Below are positions 28,338 through 38,065 of a stretch of DNA of 64,000 bases, piece by piece; the stretch's first letter is position 1; each line of letters opens with the position of its first letter. The position numbers and the translations under genes are program-made. The DNA comes from Ahniella affigens (lineage in GTDB: Bacteria; Pseudomonadota; Gammaproteobacteria; Xanthomonadales; Ahniellaceae), in the NCBI RefSeq assembly GCF_003015185.1, contig NZ_CP027860.1:434001-498000 (forward strand), in the 5' to 3' direction. Under the pieces are notes generated by a model. The model ran no database searches. It was not told the DNA's origin and saw only the letters and a program-made list of their open reading frames with translations.

Positions 28338-29702
28338 ATGGTGCGGGTTGTTGGTTTGCAGTGGCGTGTGCGCTGTGTGCTTCGTGCACTCGGAATGATT
28401 ATCGTTGGCGGCAGTAGCGTGGCGGTGGCGCAAACCGCAACGTCGGCGCCGTGGCTCTGTCTGTCTGGCTCAAACACCATTGGCGCGCGTCTGGCGCCGC
28501 GCCTCGTCGAGGCGTTTGCGGCCGAGCAAGGCATGCTGCGCGACGCGATCGAACAGCCGTCGCTAGATGAAACCGAACTTCGATTCAGCAAGGACGGTCA
28601 GCGGTATTTGGTCCATCTGTCGTTCCATGGCACCGGGACGGGCTATACGGCTCTGCGCGACGGGCAATGTGATCTCTGGATGGCCTCGCGTCCCGCCAAT
28701 GCCGACGAAGCCGCGCGCCTGGGTGGCGATCGATTACGCAGCGCCGAGCAAGAGACCGTGTTGGCTTTGGACGGACTCGCCGTCATCGTGCACCCCGACA
28801 ACCCCGTGCGCGAGCTCAGTCGGCAACAGGTGCAAGCCCTCTTCACGGGCAAGATTCGAGACTGGTCGGCGCTCGGCGGCCGCGCCGGTCGCATTCAGTT
28901 GCATGCTCGCGACAACGCGTCGGGTACCTTTGATACGTTCAAGAATCTGGTGTTGCTGGATCAACCACTGAGCCCGCGAGCGACCCGGTACGAGTCGACG
29001 GATGCATTGTCGGCAGCGGTGTCTCAAGATTCGAATGCGATCGGTTTTGTCGGGCTTGGTGGCGTCGGTACGAACCGCGCTTTGGCAATTCGGGACGGTG
29101 ATTTGCCAGCCCTCGCGCCGACGCACTTCAACGTCGCAACGGAAGATTACGCACTGGCCAGGCGGCTCTATTTCTACAGTCGTGCCGAGCGCCGGGAAGT
29201 GGTTGAAGCGTTCTTGGCATTTGTGCAGCGACCAACCGCCCAGTCAATTGTTGCCGCGACCGGATTTGTGCCGCTGGCATTGGAGCACCATGCGGTCGCA
29301 CTGCGACCCGACGCGCCGGCGGAGTATCGCGAGCTCATCGCGGATGCGACGCGCTTGTCGCTCAGTTTCCGCTTTGGGTCCGGACAGGTGTTTCTGGATT
29401 CACGAGCGAGTCGCGATCTCGATCGACTGGCCGAATACATGCAAACGCCCGAACAACAAGGCGCAAGCTTGATTCTGGTGGGCTTCGCCGAGCGGGCTGA
29501 GTTCAGCCCCATGGTGACCATTGCCCAGTCCACCGATCGCGCGGACTTTGTGGCCCGTGAGCTCGTGCGCCGACGCGTGCCGGTACGGCATATCCGCGGC
29601 TATGGTCCGGCGCTGCCGATCAGCGATGCGGAAGGCGATGGTGCGCGCGCGAAGAATCGGCGCGTGGAAGTGTGGATTCGGCCGCCGGAACGCGAGTCGT
29701 AA
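28338..29702 (+). CDS. PstS-type phosphate-binding domain fused to an OmpA-like domain
   Basis: The 454-residue secreted protein has a signal peptide (about 1-31). A PstS-like domain follows (LCLSGSNTIGARLAP, a GTGTGYTALRDG loop, and HARDNASGTFDTFKNLVL). A C-terminal OmpA-like domain spans about residues 335-450 and ends ARAKNRRVEVWI. The position that is Asp in peptidoglycan-binding OmpA domains appears as Glu in GFAERAEF, so cell-wall binding may be altered. AGGAGGT lies upstream of the ATG. It follows tadA by 39 bases, in the same phosphate cluster. A role in anchoring a periplasmic phosphate binder is inferred. Confidence 0.85.
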   Translation: MVRVVGLQWRVRCVLRALGMIIVGGSSVAVAQTATSAPWLCLSGSNTIGARLAPRLVEAFAAEQGMLRDAIEQPSLDETELRFSKDGQRYLVHLSFHGTGTGYTALRDGQCDLWMASRPANADEAARLGGDRLRSAEQETVLALDGLAVIVHPDNPVRELSRQQVQALFTGKIRDWSALGGRAGRIQLHARDNASGTFDTFKNLVLLDQPLSPRATRYESTDALSAAVSQDSNAIGFVGLGGVGTNRALAIRDGDLPALAPTHFNVATEDYALARRLYFYSRAERREVVEAFLAFVQRPTAQSIVAATGFVPLALEHHAVALRPDAPAEYRELIADATRLSLSFRFGSGQVFLDSRASRDLDRLAEYMQTPEQQGASLILVGFAERAEFSPMVTIAQSTDRADFVARELVRRRVPVRHIRGYGPALPISDAEGDGARAKNRRVEVWIRPPERES

Positions 29703-29742
29703 TGCCTAGTCGTGCTGCCAACTTGCGCACGTTGGAACTCAC

Positions 29743-30630
29743 TCAATCGCCGCAGCGACTGAGTACTTTCTTCCGCGTCAACGGTCCGAAGCGAAGCTGT
29801 TCCAGTAATGCCTCAAGTTCGTCGCGACGACCCGATTGAATGCGGTAGGCATCGGGTTCGGTGGGCACCACGGCCGCTTCCGAAATCAAAGACAGCTGGC
29901 GATACAGGCGGGCTTCGGCCTGATTCGCCTTGAGCGTGTCGCCGAGTTGCTTCGCGCCGCGAATTCGCAGGAACGGAACCTCATCGACGCGGCCCAACAA
30001 GTCCTCCAACGATCCAAAATGGCCGAGCAGTGTGGCCGCCGTCTTCGGGCCGATGCCGCGGATGCCGGGGATATTGTCGACCGCATCACCCGTCAATGCC
30101 AAGTAATCGGCAAACTGTTGCGGACGCACACCGAACTTGCGTTTGACGCCTTGCGCGTCGGTACGCTCTTTTCGACTCGGGTCATCAATCAGGTCGTGTT
30201 CGCCCAAGAGCTGCGACAGGTCTTTATCACCCGTAACGATCACGGCGCGAAAGCCCTGCAAGCGCATGCGTGCGAGCGCGCTGCCAATGAGATCATCGGC
30301 TTCGAAACGATCGTCGCGCAATACGGTCAAACCGAGCGCGCCGGCCAGCCGCTTGCAGTAATCGAACTGCTTGAGGAGGTCGGGCGGCGCAGGCTCCCGA
30401 TTGGCTTTGTAGGCGGGAAACAGTTCGTTGCGGAACGAACTGGCGAGCGACTCGTCGAAGCAAACGGCCATATGCGATGGCTTCGCCGAATCAATGAGAT
30501 TCAGTAGCGTGTTCAAAAAGCCATAGACGGCGTGGACGGGTTGTTCTTCGTGATCAAAGAACTCGGGTGCCACCGAGTAGTAGGCCCGGAAAATGTAGAT
30601 ACTCGCATCGACCAGATGAATGCTGCTCAT
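29743..30630 (-). CDS. 5'-3' exonuclease / flap endonuclease (Xni-like)
   Basis: The 295 residues match the 5'-nuclease domain of DNA polymerase I as a stand-alone protein. Visible are the N-terminal VDASIYIFRAYY, the metal-binding FEADDLIGSA and VTGDKDLSQLL, and the H3TH region GDAVDNIPGIRGIGPKTAATLL. It should act on flaps in DNA replication or repair. The start overlaps the upstream nitroreductase stop (ATGA). Some relatives have lost metal sites, but both acidic clusters appear present here. Confidence 0.9.
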   Translation of the reverse strand: MSSIHLVDASIYIFRAYYSVAPEFFDHEEQPVHAVYGFLNTLLNLIDSAKPSHMAVCFDESLASSFRNELFPAYKANREPAPPDLLKQFDYCKRLAGALGLTVLRDDRFEADDLIGSALARMRLQGFRAVIVTGDKDLSQLLGEHDLIDDPSRKERTDAQGVKRKFGVRPQQFADYLALTGDAVDNIPGIRGIGPKTAATLLGHFGSLEDLLGRVDEVPFLRIRGAKQLGDTLKANQAEARLYRQLSLISEAAVVPTEPDAYRIQSGRRDELEALLEQLRFGPLTRKKVLSRCGD

Positions 30631-31193
30631 GGTGCGTGCCAGCGCGTGTACTTTTGGTCCGCATTCGGACGGGCCCGATCCGGGCCAGCGCCTTGGCGAT
30701 GCCCCACATGCACATAGGCGACCACGCGCTCATTTGGCGCAAGCCCCAAATACGCAGCAATCCCAGCGTCGTACGCCGACCACCCGGTCAGCCACTGGGC
30801 GCCAAAGCCCATCGCCTCCGCACCCAGCAACAAGTTGTACGCCACGAGACCAGCAGACAGGATCTGCTCCTGCTCGGGCACCTTGTGACCCGGCGTCACT
30901 TGGGCAATGACGGTGACGATCCACGGCGCATACAGAAAGCGCTTCCGGTCCTTTTCGACCTTCGCCGGGTCATCGCCCCGTGCACTACTGACTTCGGCCA
31001 AGTGTTCGCTGAGTATTGCGCGGTCGTCGCCTTCAATTCCGAGCAGACGGAACGGGGTGAGGTTGCCGTGATCCGGCACGCGCAGCGCGAGTTCCAACAG
31101 TTGCTGCCGCTGCATAGCGTCTGGTCCGGGGCCACCGAGCAGTTTGCTGGGCGTCGACTGACGCTGTTTCAAGAAATCGAATATTGGGTTCAT
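30627..31193 (-). CDS. Nitroreductase family protein (YdjA-like)
   Basis: The 188-residue FMN-dependent family member has an early Arg-rich FMN loop (LLELALRVPDHGNLTPFRLL), the APWIVTVIAQ strand, and GAEAMGFGAQWLTGW. The layout is that of the small nitroreductases such as YdjA. The natural substrate is unknown. The ATG at 31193 fits the family start. It is coupled to the nuclease gene by a four-base overlap. Confidence 0.85.
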   Translation of the reverse strand: MNPIFDFLKQRQSTPSKLLGGPGPDAMQRQQLLELALRVPDHGNLTPFRLLGIEGDDRAILSEHLAEVSSARGDDPAKVEKDRKRFLYAPWIVTVIAQVTPGHKVPEQEQILSAGLVAYNLLLGAEAMGFGAQWLTGWSAYDAGIAAYLGLAPNERVVAYVHVGHRQGAGPDRARPNADQKYTRWHAP

Positions 31194-31280
31194 CCGATCA
31201 GTGTAGCGATGCCGGTCAACGAGGGCACGCCCCCAGTGCCGTGTTGACCCGCCCATTGCGGGCTTGCGCGGCCCACCGGC

Positions 31281-31309
31281 TTGCATGTGTACGGCCAAAA
31301 CTGTATAGT
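31281..31309 (+). promoter_or_regulatory. Sigma-70 promoter of tRNA-Pro
   Basis: TTGCAT (31281-31286) and TATAGT (31304-31309) are separated by 17 bases. A GGGCTCCG stretch follows, of the GC-rich discriminator kind seen at stringently controlled stable-RNA promoters. The mature tRNA begins 18 bases downstream. Confidence 0.75.
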
Positions 31310-31327
31310 TTTGGGCTCCGTATTATT

Positions 31328-31404
<77 letters not shown>

Positions 31405-31408
31405 AATT

Positions 31409-31440
31409 AAAAAGGCCAGTCGCTCGCGACTGGCCTTTTT
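31409..31440. terminator. Bidirectional terminator between tRNA-Pro and the lipoprotein gene
   Basis: AAAAAGGCCAGTCG and CGACTGGCCTTTTT are perfect 14-bp arms around a CTCG loop. The A-run and T-run on the two sides let it end transcripts coming from the tRNA and from the convergent gene. Confidence 0.9.
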
Positions 31441-31470
31441 CAATTCCAGGACCAAGGTCGATGCGCGGGC

Positions 31471-33918
31471 TCAGCTTGCCGGCGCAATCTTGACTTGCAC
31501 CTTGGCCACTTCTTTCAGGGCATTGAGTTTTGTCCCCGCAAAGATCTTGATCTCGTCGCCAGCGTTGGTCAGCGGAACCGTGATAACACCAGCGCCCACG
31601 GCGACATTTGGTCGCGCCGGGTCCAAGCAATTGGTACGGCAAGCAGGCTCCCCATTCGGATCGGCCCCCTCGACACGAAAGAATACCGGGCTTGCTTCGG
31701 CCGGATACCTGATCTCGAAACTGACGCTAACCTCTCGCTTGACCTTCTCCCGAACGAATACGGTTTGCGCAAACGTGTGCAGGCTGAATTTGGCATCTGG
31801 TGGGTCGGCAGGCGCGTGGTCGAGCCAGGAGAGCGCCACCACTTTTCGCGTTTCGTACAGGTCCACGGATTTTCCATCTCCATCAACACGACAGTAGAGG
31901 TCCGCCGTATCGTTCCCGCACCGCGGGCAATCGATCTGCAAATTGACGAACTCGATGTGCTCCCCAGACTGGCCGAGCGCTTTGATCTTAGTAAGGGACG
32001 GGCGGCTGATCCTGATTGTCTGCTGGTCGTTTGCAACGGCAATGTCCACCGGGAGCTCCACCAATGCCTTGCTGGCGCCTTTTTGCTTGATCAGCAACTT
32101 CCCCATCAGGGCCTCAGGCGTCAACGCGACTCCCGCGACGAACGTTGCTGCGGCGGATTCGCCGTCGTCAAGGAGCGCCGGAACGACCATATGGTCATCT
32201 TTCGCGGGCGCTGCAACTTCAAGCCGTGGGGCAGGGGCTGTAAACAAGTCAAAGGTGGCGAAACCGCGTGTGCCGCGCTCTACCGCCTCAATCAGGTAGG
32301 CATAGGCCCAACCTGAGTGCTTGTTCCATGCCGTCCAGAATGTCTGGCCATCGGCCCCGCTGCAATCAGCCGGTCCGAGAATCAGGCGGCAAAGGCGCTC
32401 GCCAACGCGGTGAAGGTTTCCCTCCAGCACATAGCTGCTCAAAATCCTGGAATCGGATGGCGATAATTCGATCGCTGAGCTGTCTTCTGTGTTGCCAGCG
32501 CGCATACCTTCATTTGCAAAGAACGTCGCAAGCTTGTTGATCACCTGTTCCAGTTCGATGAGTGCCGCGCCGTTCGTATTCAGTTGTTCGCCATTGATCA
32601 CCGAGAAGAACTGCGTGGCAGAAATCACGTCAACGGTTGAAACTTGGCGACATGCTGCCTCGCAGGGAACAAGTAGCAGCACACTCACATTGTGCGTGCG
32701 CGGCACCAACACAGCAGTCTTATCGGTCCGGTCCATCGCGCCCAGCCGAATCCGGAGGGTGTTGTCACTGAGGCGGGCGACCGTCATCAAGCTGTTGTAG
32801 TCTTTCGCCTTGATCTTTTGCAGCTGCTCGTTGTACGACTCAAAATCAAAATTCGCGCCCACATTGGCTTGCAGCAGCGCCAAGCCCAGCGCGAACTGTC
32901 GAATGTCGTTGTCCACACTTTCGCGAATGGTACCTTCCAAGTCGTCGGTCACCAGCAATGGCACGACATACGGCAATTTGTCCAGGTAGGCCTGCTCGTC
33001 GTTCTTGGCGCAGGACGCCTGCTGGTCGGTGCCGCTTGGTTTGGTTTCCGAGCGATCAAACAGCGACAAGTCGGTGCGTCGTCCCCACGCTTGCAGCGCG
33101 TTGCGGCTTTGTTCTTCTGCGCCTTTGGCACCGTCCCCGGGCTTACTGGTTTCAGGACACGCCTTAGTGGTGCCTGGTTTGGCAAAGAAACTCAGATTCA
33201 CGTACGCATCATACGGCCGGCGTCGAGCACTAGGCATGATGCTGATCTGCATACGCACCAGAAATGGCCGATAGCCTTGTTTCCGGGTTGCATAGTTGAC
33301 CGACTTATTCATTGCCCGCACTTCCTGCAGCAGCGCGTTGGCGGCCTGATACTGTAGAAACGGACTGACACCGATTGTCCCCAGGTCGCCGCTGGGCACC
33401 GACACACGCGCGTCATTGCCGAGTTCCGGACGATTACTACCCGGATACTGGCCCACTGGTTGTTGCGTACCATCGTCTCCCGGTGCGGTGACATTGCCCC
33501 CCGCTGGGCCAGAGAATCTCGATTCCGTTTCAGAGACCGTGCCGTCGGCATTGGTGGTAGACGTGGCGGTACTCGTCGAAACCGGTGGTTGCAGGTTCAA
33601 ACCGGCGCTTCGCTGATTCAGGCTCGACTGGAATATTGTTCTCGTGTTCGGCAGGACCTTGGTCAGCGCCATCGCCTCATCTATTTGAAAATTGGCTTGC
33701 AGGTCGCGTTCAACGTCTGCCCACGGTGCCACTGACAGCACGGCGATATGCGTACTGCCGGTCTCCTCGGCACTCTCAGAGAATTGCAGACGCTCTTTGA
33801 AGAACCGCTGATCGGCGTTGCATCCGACCAGGAAGACCAAGCCGGCCATGATCAGGGTCACTGATATGCGAGCGGCGAGCACGTGGCCGAAGATGCGACA
33901 GAGCAATTGCGTCAACAT
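31471..33918 (-). CDS. Large lipoprotein of unknown function
   Basis: The 815-residue product has a signal peptide ending LVGC with lipidated C33. I recognise no family. A low-complexity Ser/Thr/Gly stretch (about 110-175) follows an N-terminal region with ADVERDLQANFQIDEAMALT. The middle (about 215-430) holds acidic and beta-rich segments such as YDAYVNLSFFAKPG and VVPLLVTDDLEGTIRES. The last 250 residues look like Ig- or beta-sandwich-type domains (for example VEVPVDIAVAND and EVSVSFEIRYPAE). It converges on tRNA-Pro, has no coding neighbour in its operon, and diverges little in base use from its surroundings. Cell-envelope location is the only firm inference. Confidence 0.75.
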   Translation of the reverse strand: MLTQLLCRIFGHVLAARISVTLIMAGLVFLVGCNADQRFFKERLQFSESAEETGSTHIAVLSVAPWADVERDLQANFQIDEAMALTKVLPNTRTIFQSSLNQRSAGLNLQPPVSTSTATSTTNADGTVSETESRFSGPAGGNVTAPGDDGTQQPVGQYPGSNRPELGNDARVSVPSGDLGTIGVSPFLQYQAANALLQEVRAMNKSVNYATRKQGYRPFLVRMQISIMPSARRRPYDAYVNLSFFAKPGTTKACPETSKPGDGAKGAEEQSRNALQAWGRRTDLSLFDRSETKPSGTDQQASCAKNDEQAYLDKLPYVVPLLVTDDLEGTIRESVDNDIRQFALGLALLQANVGANFDFESYNEQLQKIKAKDYNSLMTVARLSDNTLRIRLGAMDRTDKTAVLVPRTHNVSVLLLVPCEAACRQVSTVDVISATQFFSVINGEQLNTNGAALIELEQVINKLATFFANEGMRAGNTEDSSAIELSPSDSRILSSYVLEGNLHRVGERLCRLILGPADCSGADGQTFWTAWNKHSGWAYAYLIEAVERGTRGFATFDLFTAPAPRLEVAAPAKDDHMVVPALLDDGESAAATFVAGVALTPEALMGKLLIKQKGASKALVELPVDIAVANDQQTIRISRPSLTKIKALGQSGEHIEFVNLQIDCPRCGNDTADLYCRVDGDGKSVDLYETRKVVALSWLDHAPADPPDAKFSLHTFAQTVFVREKVKREVSVSFEIRYPAEASPVFFRVEGADPNGEPACRTNCLDPARPNVAVGAGVITVPLTNAGDEIKIFAGTKLNALKEVAKVQVKIAPAS

Positions 33919-34090
33919 GGGAGGCTCCCAAGTTTTCCGAGAGAACGCTCGGCCGCGCGCACTCGAAATGGCGATTCATCCCAAAGAGCTTGATGGTCAA
34001 GTTGCCTGAGACCAACGAGCGCACAAACATCAAAGTGTCACCTCTTTGCCGATTCTCTCACTGCACCCATCGATACGGCACGCCAGCGGA

Positions 34091-36502
34091 TCAGCGCTGA
34101 CTGGACGCCGGTACTTGTGGTACATCCTGCCAGTCACTGACCGCGGGGCCGAGCACGTAATGCACTCCTTCGCGGAACAAATCACTCAGCGCGAGGGGAT
34201 CATCCACCCCGGTGGCAATGACAATCTTGCCGTTCTTGATCGACTCCAGGCACAGTTTGCGCCGGGCATCGTTGCCGGCCTCGCGCTCAGGGCCGGCTGG
34301 CAGCGTGCGCCAATCAATGAAGTTCGCGTAGATGCTCGGCAGTCGGCACAGGCGCTGTTGGTCGCGAATATGGGCTTCGAAGCCCGCGAGACAGAGCCGC
34401 ACGCCACTCATCTGCGCCGCCTCCAGGGCGCGGGATGCGCGGGGCAGGTCATCGATCAGTTCATCGACATTCAGGACCAGCGCGAGGACATCGGCGTCCA
34501 CTTGCAAGCCATAAAGATCGGCGGCGAGCCACTCGGCAAAACTTTCTTCAAAAAGCGTTTCGCGATGAATCGGCACAAATAGCCGGACATCGTTGATTTG
34601 CGCATGCGCGCGTCTGGCGGCGTGGGCGAGCGCGTGCAACTGAAAGCGATTGACGTTTCGACCGACGTGCAATTCCTGCACGATGGGGGCATAGATGTCC
34701 GCACCAATCTTGCCGGCGACCGATGTTTTTGGCGCGCGCAAATACATGCGCGTCAGAAACTGACCGCTGAGCTGGCCCTTCAGCGGCACGACTGGCTGGA
34801 ACTGAAACAACGTTGTGTCCGGGAGCAGTGGCCGGCGCAGAATGGCGCGCGCGAGCTTTTGCTCCGGCGTCTCGGCCGCGACCGCTTCGGTTCCGACAAA
34901 CGCGTGCATGCTGCGGCCGCCGCCTTGATCTTGAGCATCCTTCGTGCACTCGGCAACCTTGCCGAGGAGCGCCTCGACCGACATGCCGGCCCCATCGGCG
35001 CGCACACTGCCCAGGCTAAAGCTGATGCGTACGGGTGACTCTGCCGACAGCCAGCCGCGACCAGACAAACGGACGCGCATGTTCTCGGCGGCAACGCGTA
35101 GCGCGCCCTCGCTCGACACTGGCATCAGCGCCAAAAACGAGAACTCACCGAGTGCGCAGATACCGGTTTTCAGACTGGGCTCAACGGCCAGTGCATTCCC
35201 GATCTGGTGCGCAAGATCGCCAGTTCGTACAAACCCCAGACGGCGTGCGAGCGCCGGCACGTCATCCACCGAGATCATGACGAGGCCCACGCAATCGCCG
35301 AGTTCGCCCCGGCGCGCGCGCTCGATGTCATGGACCAATGTGGCACGATCCACTTTGCCGGCGTGGCCTTCGACATGCTGCGTCAACGTCGCCTGCTGCG
35401 TTTGCGCGAGCAGTTGCCGCGACCGGTTCACCCGACTCGTGACCGATGCGAGCAGATGCCGTGGCTTGACCGGCTTACCGAGGAAATCGTCGCCACCCAT
35501 CCGGATCGCATCGAAGCGCTTGTCGAGATCTTCCTCGCCCGACATGAACACAATCGGCACCAGCGCCATGTTCGGTCGCTCGCGGATCAATTGCGCTACT
35601 TCGATGCCGTTCATGTCGGGCAGATACAAATCGAGCAGCACCAGATCCGGCTTGAACTCGGACAGCGCATCAAGACCTTCGCGCGCCGAACTTGTCCGCT
35701 TGCTCACCATGCCTTTGAAGGCGAGCACGGAAACACAGAACTGGCCCATATGGGCGTCATCATCGATGATCAGGACGCGCGCCACGTTCTGCTTTTGCGC
35801 AATCAGCAATTCATGCAGACGGGCGACACAACGAATGGCATCGGCACCTTCGAGTACGGCCTCGGCGCCGGCACGCTGTGCAAACAGGCGATTTCGGACG
35901 TCGCCGCCATCGCAGAGCACGATCGCCACCGGCCGCCGGTGCTCGTCGGCCGAACGCTCGGCCTGATCAATCAGACGCGACAGCCACGCGACCATGCCTT
36001 GATCGACAATGACTGCATTCGGCGGCAATTGTCGCGCTTCGGCCATGGCGCGATTGCCGTCGTTGAATGTGCGTACGACAAATCGTTCGTGGCCAAGTTG
36101 CGCCGTCAATCCCGGGAGATCGCGATCATCAGCGCGCAGGTAATAGACCACGAGGTGCCCCGACTGCGCCGCGCGCGATGGTTTGCTCGGGCTTGGCGTG
36201 CCAGCAGCGGCGCCAACTACATCGCCAAGCACATCGAGTAGCTGTACGGTGCGTTCGCGTTGCGCGGCATTCGCTTCAATGCCGGCTTCCACGAGTGAAC
36301 TCAGATACACCGTCAGTTCCAGTGCGGCTTCGTGAATCGCCTCTTCCTGGCGGCGGTCAGCGAGCGAGGCCAGTTCTTCCAGGCGTTCGTACCACTCGGC
36401 GATTTTGACGGTCGGCCATTTTCCGACCATGGCGCGACCCTGGTCGATCAATTCCCGAGCCACCCGGCGGAGCGGATCCAATTGGTTGAGGTCGGCTTCC
36501 AT
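34091..36502 (-). CDS. Receiver protein with degenerate GGDEF and EAL domains
   Basis: The 803-residue cytoplasmic protein has an N-terminal helical region, then a pseudo-receiver (about 115-230) without the usual acidic pair. An intact receiver follows from about 240, with IIDDD, D291 (LLDLYLPDMNG) and KPVK. A GGDEF-type domain carries ALGEFSF where the active-site GGDEF is expected. The C-terminal EAL-type domain starts FQFQPVVPLKGQ but has MYLRAPKTS where EALLRW is expected. Both catalytic centres look inactive, so it probably binds c-di-GMP or partners rather than making or breaking it. Start at 36502 preferred; 28 upstream codons are open. Divergent from xseA. Confidence 0.8.
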   Translation of the reverse strand: MEADLNQLDPLRRVARELIDQGRAMVGKWPTVKIAEWYERLEELASLADRRQEEAIHEAALELTVYLSSLVEAGIEANAAQRERTVQLLDVLGDVVGAAAGTPSPSKPSRAAQSGHLVVYYLRADDRDLPGLTAQLGHERFVVRTFNDGNRAMAEARQLPPNAVIVDQGMVAWLSRLIDQAERSADEHRRPVAIVLCDGGDVRNRLFAQRAGAEAVLEGADAIRCVARLHELLIAQKQNVARVLIIDDDAHMGQFCVSVLAFKGMVSKRTSSAREGLDALSEFKPDLVLLDLYLPDMNGIEVAQLIRERPNMALVPIVFMSGEEDLDKRFDAIRMGGDDFLGKPVKPRHLLASVTSRVNRSRQLLAQTQQATLTQHVEGHAGKVDRATLVHDIERARRGELGDCVGLVMISVDDVPALARRLGFVRTGDLAHQIGNALAVEPSLKTGICALGEFSFLALMPVSSEGALRVAAENMRVRLSGRGWLSAESPVRISFSLGSVRADGAGMSVEALLGKVAECTKDAQDQGGGRSMHAFVGTEAVAAETPEQKLARAILRRPLLPDTTLFQFQPVVPLKGQLSGQFLTRMYLRAPKTSVAGKIGADIYAPIVQELHVGRNVNRFQLHALAHAARRAHAQINDVRLFVPIHRETLFEESFAEWLAADLYGLQVDADVLALVLNVDELIDDLPRASRALEAAQMSGVRLCLAGFEAHIRDQQRLCRLPSIYANFIDWRTLPAGPEREAGNDARRKLCLESIKNGKIVIATGVDDPLALSDLFREGVHYVLGPAVSDWQDVPQVPASSQR

Positions 36503-36629
36503 GGTGATTCGTCCCGAACAGGCGCAGTTGCCAGGAACGGTAGCCTTGCGGCTTGGATGAGGCAAGGTCGAATTCGGCCCTGACAACTGAATTTGCTAGG
36601 ATCAACTGCCCAACAGGCCCATCCCGTCA

Positions 36630-37982
36630 ATGTCCGAATCAGAGCTCAACCAGCGCCAGGTCTTCAGCCCAAGCAGCCTGAATGCGCTACTCAAAGGCAT
36701 GTTCGAGCAGACGATGCCCATGCTCTGGATTGAGGGCGAGATCAGCAATCTGCGGGCCACCTCATCGCCCCATTGGTATTTTTCGGTCAAGGACGCCACC
36801 GCCGAACTCCGTTGCGTGATGTTTCGGCACCGCAACCAACTGCTCCGCTTCAAGCCGGTCAATGGTGACCAAGTGTTGATTCGCGGCAAGGTCACCCTGT
36901 ACGAAGCGCGTGGCGATCTGCAATTGCTGATCGAGCACATGGAGCCGCAGGGAATCGGTGCCTTGATGCGGAAGCTCGAAGTCATGAAACAGAAGCTGGC
37001 GCTGGAGGGCTTGTTCGACGCCAGCCGCAAGCGACCGTTGCCGCGCTTCCCAAAACGGCTCGCGGTGATCACGTCCGCTCAGGGCGCCGCCTGGCATGAC
37101 GTGCGAACCGTGCTGGCACGGCGCTACCCGTTGCTGGAGGTCGATTTGCTGCCAAGCCTCGTCCAGGGCGCGGAGGCGCCGGCGTCGGTGCTGCGCGCGC
37201 TTCGCTACGCCAATGCCGGTGACTACGATCTGGTGCTCATCACGCGTGGCGGCGGGTCGATCGAAGACTTGTTCGCATTCAATGACGAGGGGCTGGTCCG
37301 TGCGATTGCCGCCTCGCGCCTGCCGGTGCTCGCGGCGATTGGACACGAAATCGACCTGACCCTGGCCGAACTCGCCGCAGACTTGCGCGCCGCCACGCCC
37401 TCTGCCGCTGCCGAGTTGCTGGCGCCTGATTGTCAGGATCTGACGCAACGTCTCGATGAATTGGCGCAGCGCATGAGTGAATCCCTGCAGCGGCAGGTGC
37501 GGCAACAGCATCTGCAGCTGCAGGTGGCATTGACCGCACTCCGTGCCCAGCATCCGGAACGCTTGCTGCACCAGTGGCAGCAGCGTCTGCAGGCGTTGAC
37601 GGAGGCCATGCAGGCGAGCATGGCCGCAGCGCAAAGCGCGCGCGGTCGGAACGTGGATCGCCTGGGTCAGCGGCTACAGGCCGCGAGCCCTGAGCCCAGG
37701 GTTCAGCGCTACAGTGCAACGCTGCAACGCCTGCACGACAGCCTGCAGACGCAGATGGAGGGTGTCGTCGGAGCGAATCAGCACCGGCTGGGCATGCTTG
37801 GCGCCAAGCTGCATGCGTTGAGCCCGCTCGCCACGCTTGATCGTGGTTATGCGCTGACGTGGCAGGGCGCCGCAATCGTGACCGATCCCACCACCCTGCA
37901 ACCGGGCGACGCGCTGCGCGTGCAGTGGGCGAGGGGCGACGCGCAGGTCGCGGTGCAATCGGTTGATATCAAGTCGTCATAA
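36630..37982 (+). CDS. xseA: Exodeoxyribonuclease VII large subunit
   Basis: The 450-residue subunit of the single-strand exonuclease has the N-terminal OB-fold (MLWIEGEISNLRATSSPHWYFSVKD), the family ITSAQGAAWHDV, the RGGGSIEDLFAFN motif and the nuclease core GHEIDLTLAELAAD. A long coiled-coil (about 285-390) and the C-terminal LDRGYALT complete it. The small subunit xseB is not nearby. Confidence 0.96.
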   Translation: MSESELNQRQVFSPSSLNALLKGMFEQTMPMLWIEGEISNLRATSSPHWYFSVKDATAELRCVMFRHRNQLLRFKPVNGDQVLIRGKVTLYEARGDLQLLIEHMEPQGIGALMRKLEVMKQKLALEGLFDASRKRPLPRFPKRLAVITSAQGAAWHDVRTVLARRYPLLEVDLLPSLVQGAEAPASVLRALRYANAGDYDLVLITRGGGSIEDLFAFNDEGLVRAIAASRLPVLAAIGHEIDLTLAELAADLRAATPSAAAELLAPDCQDLTQRLDELAQRMSESLQRQVRQQHLQLQVALTALRAQHPERLLHQWQQRLQALTEAMQASMAAAQSARGRNVDRLGQRLQAASPEPRVQRYSATLQRLHDSLQTQMEGVVGANQHRLGMLGAKLHALSPLATLDRGYALTWQGAAIVTDPTTLQPGDALRVQWARGDAQVAVQSVDIKSS

Positions 37983-38065
37983 ACCGATGAAGTATTGTCC
38001 GGTCTGTGCCCTTGCGTGCCGGATGCGCAGTACCCATTTCGGCCCATTCAGTCAGGACCCACACC

